In this document: one piece after another, positions 58,707-64,000 of the stretch | How the letters are laid out: every line of letters starts with the position of its first letter | How positions within the stretch are numbered: the first letter of the stretch is position 1 | The notes under the pieces: generated by a model | Database searches by the model: none | Told to the model about the DNA's origin: nothing | What the model saw: the letters and a program-made list of their open reading frames with translations, nothing else | Assembly (NCBI GenBank): GCA_029747015.1 | Contig: JAKOGI010000003.1 | Location: 3,160,001-3,224,000, forward strand | Direction: 5' to 3' | Source of the DNA: Carnegiea gigantea | Lineage: Eukaryota; Streptophyta; Magnoliopsida; Caryophyllales; Cactaceae | Length of the DNA: 64,000 nucleotides | Program-made: the position numbers and the translations under genes

Positions 58707-58898
58707 GGGCCTGTTGTTTTCGTGGATAAATTCTAAAATACCCACCTCAATTTACTCCAACCCACTTCAACCTACTTCACTCCACTTCAACCTACTTCAA
58801 CCCACTTCCACTATTTTAACAAAGTTCAATTTATCACATAAAAAAATTCAACTCACCTCAACCCACTTCACCTTTTTACCCACCGAAAGAACAGGCCC
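58707..58898. mobile_element. 192-bp MITE (GGGCCTGTT termini)
   Basis: Terminal inverted repeats: GGGCCTGTTGTTTTCGTGG at the left, and GGGCCTGTTCTTTCGGTGG read from the right end. The interior repeats variants of CAACCCACTTCAACCTACTT. Three-base flanks GTA and TTA are compatible with a decayed TWA duplication. Non-coding. Confidence 0.8.
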
Positions 58899-58961
58899 TT
58901 AGGATGCATAGACATAATGATGGCTCTCACACCAATTGATTTAGAACTTCGGAACAGTTCA

Positions 58962-59045
58962 TTTCAAAAGATAGCTCAAGGGATGGGAGAACCCAAAGCC
59001 CATATAAATCCCACATCAGCCCTTATATGACCGAGGTGGGACTCC
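58962..59045. repeat. Diverged repeat unit, copy 2
   Basis: The block GGGAGAACCCAAAGCCCATA...TATATGACCGAGGTGGGAC aligns with copy 1 on the other side of the MITE. On the minus strand it begins TGTTAGG, like an LTR end. Confidence 0.4.
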
Positions 59046-60065
59046 AGTCCCATACCTAACAATTGGAACGTAATAGTAACTTGAACACTTGTTGACTTAA
59101 TCAACTAGTTGTAACTCTGTCAAACTCAAATACTAAAAAAATACCCCCCCCCCAAAAAAAAAAACTTTCAGAGAAGTCATCCAAACGTCTTCCCACTAAG
59201 CCCCCAAAGAAAGGTCAAGGCTACTGTACTGCTGAACCTCTAAAATTTTAACATCCAAATTCCAAAATCAATGAGCGCACATCCCATCATGCAAAAGTCC
59301 AAGTCTACGGTGACTTGGTGAAAACCTCTGTCAAGAACCATCTACAGGGGAGCCATTGTCTTCTACAACTCCATGCACAATTAGCCAATGAGTTTCCACC
59401 TTGGAGACTACACTCAAGAACATAGGTCCGTATATGTATCTCTATAAATAAATACCCCTCCCCCAAGGCCCAGGTCATGGTCCGAACTTGGGGAATAACA
59501 GACCCGACACGCTCCTATGATGGGACTCCGACAAGCATTTGCATGAAAGATAACCACTGAGTACCGTTGACCTTGGAAATTGAAATAGTACAAAGAACCA
59601 AGAGGCATCAACAGGTTTGGCAAGCTCTCTAAAGCAAGAAAAACAATACAATAAACCAAGTGATTCTCATATAAAAGTAAACAGCATTATCGTGTCAGTT
59701 CATTACATTCGTTTCTCTGTAGATATTCTAAAACTTCGGACCATGCGCTGGTCCAAATTGCAACAATATATTGTAAGTGGTACAGTCCATAGTTCAAATT
59801 CCAGAAAAAACAAGGGGTTTAAAATAACCATGCAGAATCGATTGAGATTGTCATTTGATCAATGGGCATCTTTTACTTCAAACTACAACATGCAGCTGCA
59901 ATCATGTTTCTAGCAGAAGGCTCATACACACTCACCAAGATGAAGACCGCACCCAGAGACAATACAACATTGAGGAGAAAAAATTGGAACAATAAAACTC
60001 AACAAATTTATCATATTCAAGGGCTCGCAATAACCTGTAATGTACAGCTAAAGTTGGATAATGTC
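59046..60065. other. 3' flank of the WDR91-type gene
   Basis: Probably includes the 3' UTR of the minus-strand WD40 gene. A (C)10(A)11 tract lies at 59144-59164. No other feature was recognised. Confidence 0.4.
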
Positions 60066-61272
60066 TCACAAAATGGATGTAACACGTACAGAATTATCAG
60101 CAGATCCAGTAAGACAAATAGGCAGAGTTGGATGCCAATCAACAGTAGTTATAGCAGCACTATGTGGTAGAGTTTTCAATCCATTTGTGAAACCTCCAAC
60201 CTGAAAATAACCACGAGCCATTATGACACAGAGCCAAGTGTATCAATCTACAGTAATTCTTAAACTCTGTGTGCCATGGAAGGCCAAGTGTAATTACCCT
60301 TCTTGCAGCGGGAGTGTGAGTGTTTAAACTTTAAAGCCCTTCTATCAACATGGAGGTGTAGTAAACCACACAAGTATGACTTTTACAAACAGGCAGGTAA
60401 TCTACTTGCTCATTATGAATGGAACATGTGCAACAGAACTAATTTCTGTTTGAGCAAAGTTAATATTGGACGAGTGTGAGACAAATGGAATTGGTGTAGC
60501 AACTAAGCAACAAAGTCACAGATGTGCACCTGATAAATGGGTGATCGTACTAAATCAGATGTCAACAGCAGTCTCTTTCCAGTAGCATCCAAAGCCATTT
60601 CATGGAGGCGGTCTTTCGAGACATCAAGACTGCAGAACCTAGAGAACGTAACAAATGCGTCAACAAAATTGCTCCATAAATGCAAAAGGTCTTCTTCCGA
60701 CACGTCAATCTAGAGCGCAGTAAATAGTTTATCAGATGGACATATGTCTTTATTTTTTTTAAAAAAAAAAAGAACAGTTAGGCATATGTTAATAATGTAA
60801 CGTAAGATCACAAAGCTAGGGGTCAAGTATACTGTTTGTCTCCTAGAACAGGCACCAAACAAAAATAATTTTCAGAAAGCTAGGAATGCGCTCAGGTACT
60901 AATGCTAAATCTGACAGAATATTTTCTAATTTTGAAATATATAACTGAACTAGGCACCTCTATAACGCACATAAGACAGCCTAAATCTTATAGAGTACCT
61001 CTGATGCCTTAAGCCTTAGAAAATGGCACCTCACCTACTGCCCACAATCCTATTGAAGCCAAGCATGCATGTCAAGGGAGCTAAAGACCAGAGGGAGCAT
61101 AATGTTAGTTGACCCTCCTCCTACTAAAGAAGTGTGAAGTTTAAGTTCCACTATGGTGATAGGCAAGAGACTTCCTCCCTTCTCCCCCAAATCTTCCTAC
61201 ACCAAGGTGTTACCATCACCAACAGGGCCCTCAATGACTCATCTTACCCCCCCCCCAAAAAAAAAACCACAG

Positions 61273-61311
<39 letters not shown>

Positions 61312-63448
61312 TGTGTGTGTGTGTGTGCGCGCGCGCGCCAGAGAGAGCATCTTAAGGGAGGTTTCTTTAAAGGGAGGGAAGGGAGTAAGTGCATGCAGCT
61401 ATAGAACAGGATTTACACAATGAAATCCCTTGATGCATGCTAGGGATCATGTGTCCCCCTACAAAGTAATGAGCGGAAAAATATTCAAGAATCACCATAT
61501 CAAGAAGCAAATCTCAATTACCTGCTGCAATCTGTTGACCAAAGGACTTGACCTTGCTTGTGCAAACTCCACTCAAATATCTGAACCCACAAATGTTCTG
61601 TTATTTTCTGAACAACTTGATGATAGATGGAGCAAGGATAGACAATGTTTTGTCAATGTCAAATCTCTACAAATGCTTGGAGTACTTGCCTTCCCGTCCG
61701 ACCCCAAAGTGAAAATGCTTGTCTCATCATGCCCAAAGAGAATAGAGCTGATGGAAGAGTCATGAGCAGGCCAACCAGTAATTTGCAGACCAGCAGACAT
61801 GTCTTACAGTGGTCAAGGTGTACTTGTTCAAAAGCACAAAAGCACATCCACCAGAAGGTAAGAAGGGAACCAATTTTCACCATTTCCCATTAATTTTATC
61901 CAGTATCTTGAACAAGATCACCATGCAGAAAAAAAAAGTAACAATAATAAGGATCATGCAAACAGAACCTTCAGCGTTGGACTGGAAGCGCAGACTACCT
62001 AATAATTGTCTCTCTTTTGAGAACAATAGTAGGGTACTAGAAAACTCCAACTGAGATAAAGCATGGTTGTGGGGCCATGTTCTAAAGACTACATCGCCCG
62101 TCAGAGCGACTAGCAGCATACATGATATAAGATCAATAGTTAAACCAGCCACCAGAAATGTGATGGCTAACAGATACAAAAACAAAGGATACCAAACATG
62201 TGAATCATCCCATCAACAGCAGAAGCTGCTAAAATCTTTCCATTGTGATTGAAACTGAGAGAAGTTATTGCGGGGGGGTCTTCACCAAGGGGAAGGACTG
62301 TCTTCACAAATCAACATGTCATCAAACATGGATAGTGAAAAACTCAGTGCTGCAGGTTCTAAGATGCTTTGGTAAACCAACACATACCATAGGCTTCCAA
62401 GTTTTCATGTTCCAAACAGTTAGTGAAGCAAACCCCATTGTCTTCTCATGACGTGCTTCATCCCTGCGAAAATAGATTTTTAAAAAAAATTAATAACCCC
62501 CAGGATTTCCATCAAGCTACAGAAACAAAAGACTTGAGGGACACCAAAAACCTAGAAACTTATGTACGGAACTCATATTCTCATCAGCCAAAAATCAAAT
62601 GTGGTACAATCATCTGGAGGCAAAGAAGATTGCACAAAAAAAAGAAAGAAAGAAAGAAAAAAGACAGAAACAGGTGCAGAAGGTACAACTATGATCATGA
62701 CCTAAAGGCAATAACTAGCAGCTATTTACCCAAAAAGCCATTACTGAATTCTTTCATCTACGCATAGTTAAAACAGAGCATCAAGGGAAAAGAACAGCAA
62801 TTTAAGTTACATGATTTCTAGATTACAAAAACCTGAAAAGCAGAAAGCTGTAGGTTTATACAAAGATTAACCTCCATATCTTAACTCATCTGGGGAACGC
62901 ATATCAAGTAAATGGGGAGCAATACAAAGAAACACCAAACCAACACCTATCTGAAATATGGCTACTTTTCAAGGAAAAAGGTAAAAAGTAAAAGGAAGAG
63001 AAAATTACCCTTCAGATGCTGCTGCAGAAACAAAAATGGGTTCCACAGGGCTACATTTCACATCCAATACCCTGGAGCAGAAGCCCAACAACATGAATAC
63101 ACTGAACAAACAAGGGCATAATTGAAAGGCTTAATAAGGAAACGACCTTCGAAACGATTGACCAGTGCTGAGATCACAAACAACTCTTTTCGCATCAACA
63201 TTCCATGCTTTGATGCCTCCCTCAGCCGTACCTATGAGAAGCTTTTTTTCAAGGAAAAAGAAATATGTATTTGAGATGAAATCCAATTCAGAAAGCAAAG
63301 AATCTCAAATACGACAAACCACAGGAAAGTAATTCCAAAGCATACCAAACGGTCAGATTTACAGTCCCAGTCAAGCGACAAAATTTCTGCTCCACAGTAT
63401 ATGGTAGCATTTCTTGATCCCGGCATAGAAGGGTCATATGTCCATATC
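60066..63448 (-). CDS. WD repeat-containing protein 91 (WDR91) homolog, partial
   Basis: Ten exons on the minus strand, 5' end missing: 63346-63448, 63147-63241, 63009-63071, 62388-62463, 62193-62301, 61690-61802, 61522-61580, 60530-60638 and 60066-60200 all join in frame, so nine are placed here and at least one more lies beyond the window. The encoded part is about 287 residues of WD40 propeller: RIWTYDPS, SLDWDCKSDRLLLIGTAEGG, ITSLSFNHNGKILAASAVDG, WPAHDSSISSILFGHDETSI, then GSDGKIFEW and a final blade TTVDWHPTLPICLTGSADNS ending VTSIL. The last blades align with human WDR91 (AHDGEV.. DGKFIQW, VVTVDW), a RAB7 effector in endosome maturation. The role in plants is inferred by homology. One intron (61581-61689) uses a GC donor. 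Confidence 0.8.
61275..61338. repeat. Compound (GA)n(GT)n(GC)n microsatellite
   Basis: Three adjacent dinucleotide runs, GA (61275-61309), GT (to 61326) and GC (to 61338), lie in an intron of the WDR91-type gene, between the exons at 60530-60638 and 61522-61580. The GC run is rare in AT-rich plant DNA. Confidence 0.95.
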
Positions 63449-64000
63449 CTTCATCACCAAAAGACAAACTAAAAACTCAATATCAGTTCGAAAAATACAG
63501 AGCTTCACAATAAGAGAATTCATAAAGTTCCACTAGTTTCCATTGGATATTCTCCCCATTAACTACACAAATAAGTTTATGAACTAAATAATAGAATTCT
63601 TCTCCCCCTCCCTCCCCCAAAAAGATAAGAAGCATCTTATCAGGACACCTAGAGGTGCGGAAACTGATCAAGCATCATATATTAGGGGAGGAAAAAATGC
63701 AACAATTTTACCTCTATATGGAACTCTATCTAAATACAACTGTCATGTTCATATCCTTGTCCAATCTAATATGATCTGCTAAGAAATTCACTGCAGAAAT
63801 CCAAAACTTCATAAGACAGAAATTAAGAAGAGTTTGTAGTTTTCCGTGGGGATCGAAAATTTTAATAGAGCTCTGAAATTGTTTGTCCATCGCTGGTACA
63901 TTCTTAAAAGCTTTCTACTGGGTCAGAAATTTTCTGCAACTCTACTAGTAAGTAACTATAAAACTTATAGCAGGATTCTAAAATGAGCTAGAAGTTTCCA
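63449..64000. other. Intron of the WDR91-type gene
   Basis: No exon of the gene was recognised here. The next upstream exon must lie past the window end. Confidence 0.45.

Noticed and set aside
59617..60170. Plus-strand ORFs of 98 and 102 residues
   Set aside because: They overlap the last exon and 3' flank of the minus-strand WDR91-type gene and are antisense shadows.

Overview
This 64 kb window is nuclear DNA from a flowering plant, almost certainly a dicot. It has AT-rich intergenic DNA, short GT-AG introns, TNT1-like copia and caulimovirid-derived repeats, a tRNA-derived SINE of the Au type, and protein-coding genes whose closest recognisable relatives are Arabidopsis-type genes (ABCC10, PKP-beta1, TIMELESS, TBL12/13, WDR91 homolog, class III chitinase). 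The species cannot be named from the sequence alone.

Layout: 1-2.3 kb, a broken FAR1/FHY3-type gene (FAR1 domain, MULE transposase domain, SWIM finger). 2.9-3.4 kb, a GC-rich low-complexity island. 3.6-5.4 kb, a decayed endogenous pararetrovirus fragment on the minus strand, with coat-protein region and tRNA-Met primer-binding site. 5.8-6.2 kb, a probable MITE. 6.3-8.3 kb, an internally deleted PIF/Harbinger element. 9.3-18.2 kb, a full ABCC10-like ABC transporter gene (+), 11 coding exons. 21.2-22.1 kb, an intronless class III chitinase (+). 22.7-28.7 kb, a complete 12-exon plastidial pyruvate kinase beta gene (-). 28.8-30.3 kb, two miniature inverted-repeat elements in the divergent promoter region. 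31.25-42.55 kb, a 20-exon TIMELESS homolog (+). 43.2-47.9 kb, a 6-exon trichome-birefringence-like gene (-), convergent with TIMELESS. 48.5-55.3 kb, an old repeat split by a Ty1/copia element (49100-54576) with two LTRs and a perfect 5-bp target duplication. 56.45-57.03 kb, a Harbinger MITE related to the 6.3-8.3 kb element but inverted. 57.6-58.15 kb, the C-terminal relic of an LRR receptor-like protein gene. 58.5-59.05 kb, a MITE between two diverged repeat copies. 60.07 to >63.45 kb, the 3' part of a WDR91-type WD40 gene (-), whose 5' end lies beyond the window.

The five intact or partial single-copy genes have unrelated roles: vacuolar/membrane transport, defence chitin hydrolysis, plastid glycolysis, replication-fork protection and cell-wall O-acetylation, plus endosomal trafficking. 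There is no operon or obvious gene cluster. The divergent pyruvate kinase/TIMELESS pair matches neighbouring Arabidopsis loci from memory, so it is probably conserved microsynteny. Exon boundaries given below were derived by hand from GT-AG sites and reading phase. All complete models close in frame. I found no convincing unknown system. The most interesting signals are the split relatives of one Harbinger family, the 130-bp foldback, the exon-pair duplication in TIMELESS, the primer-binding site on the viral relic, and the recurrent (C)n(A)n tracts.
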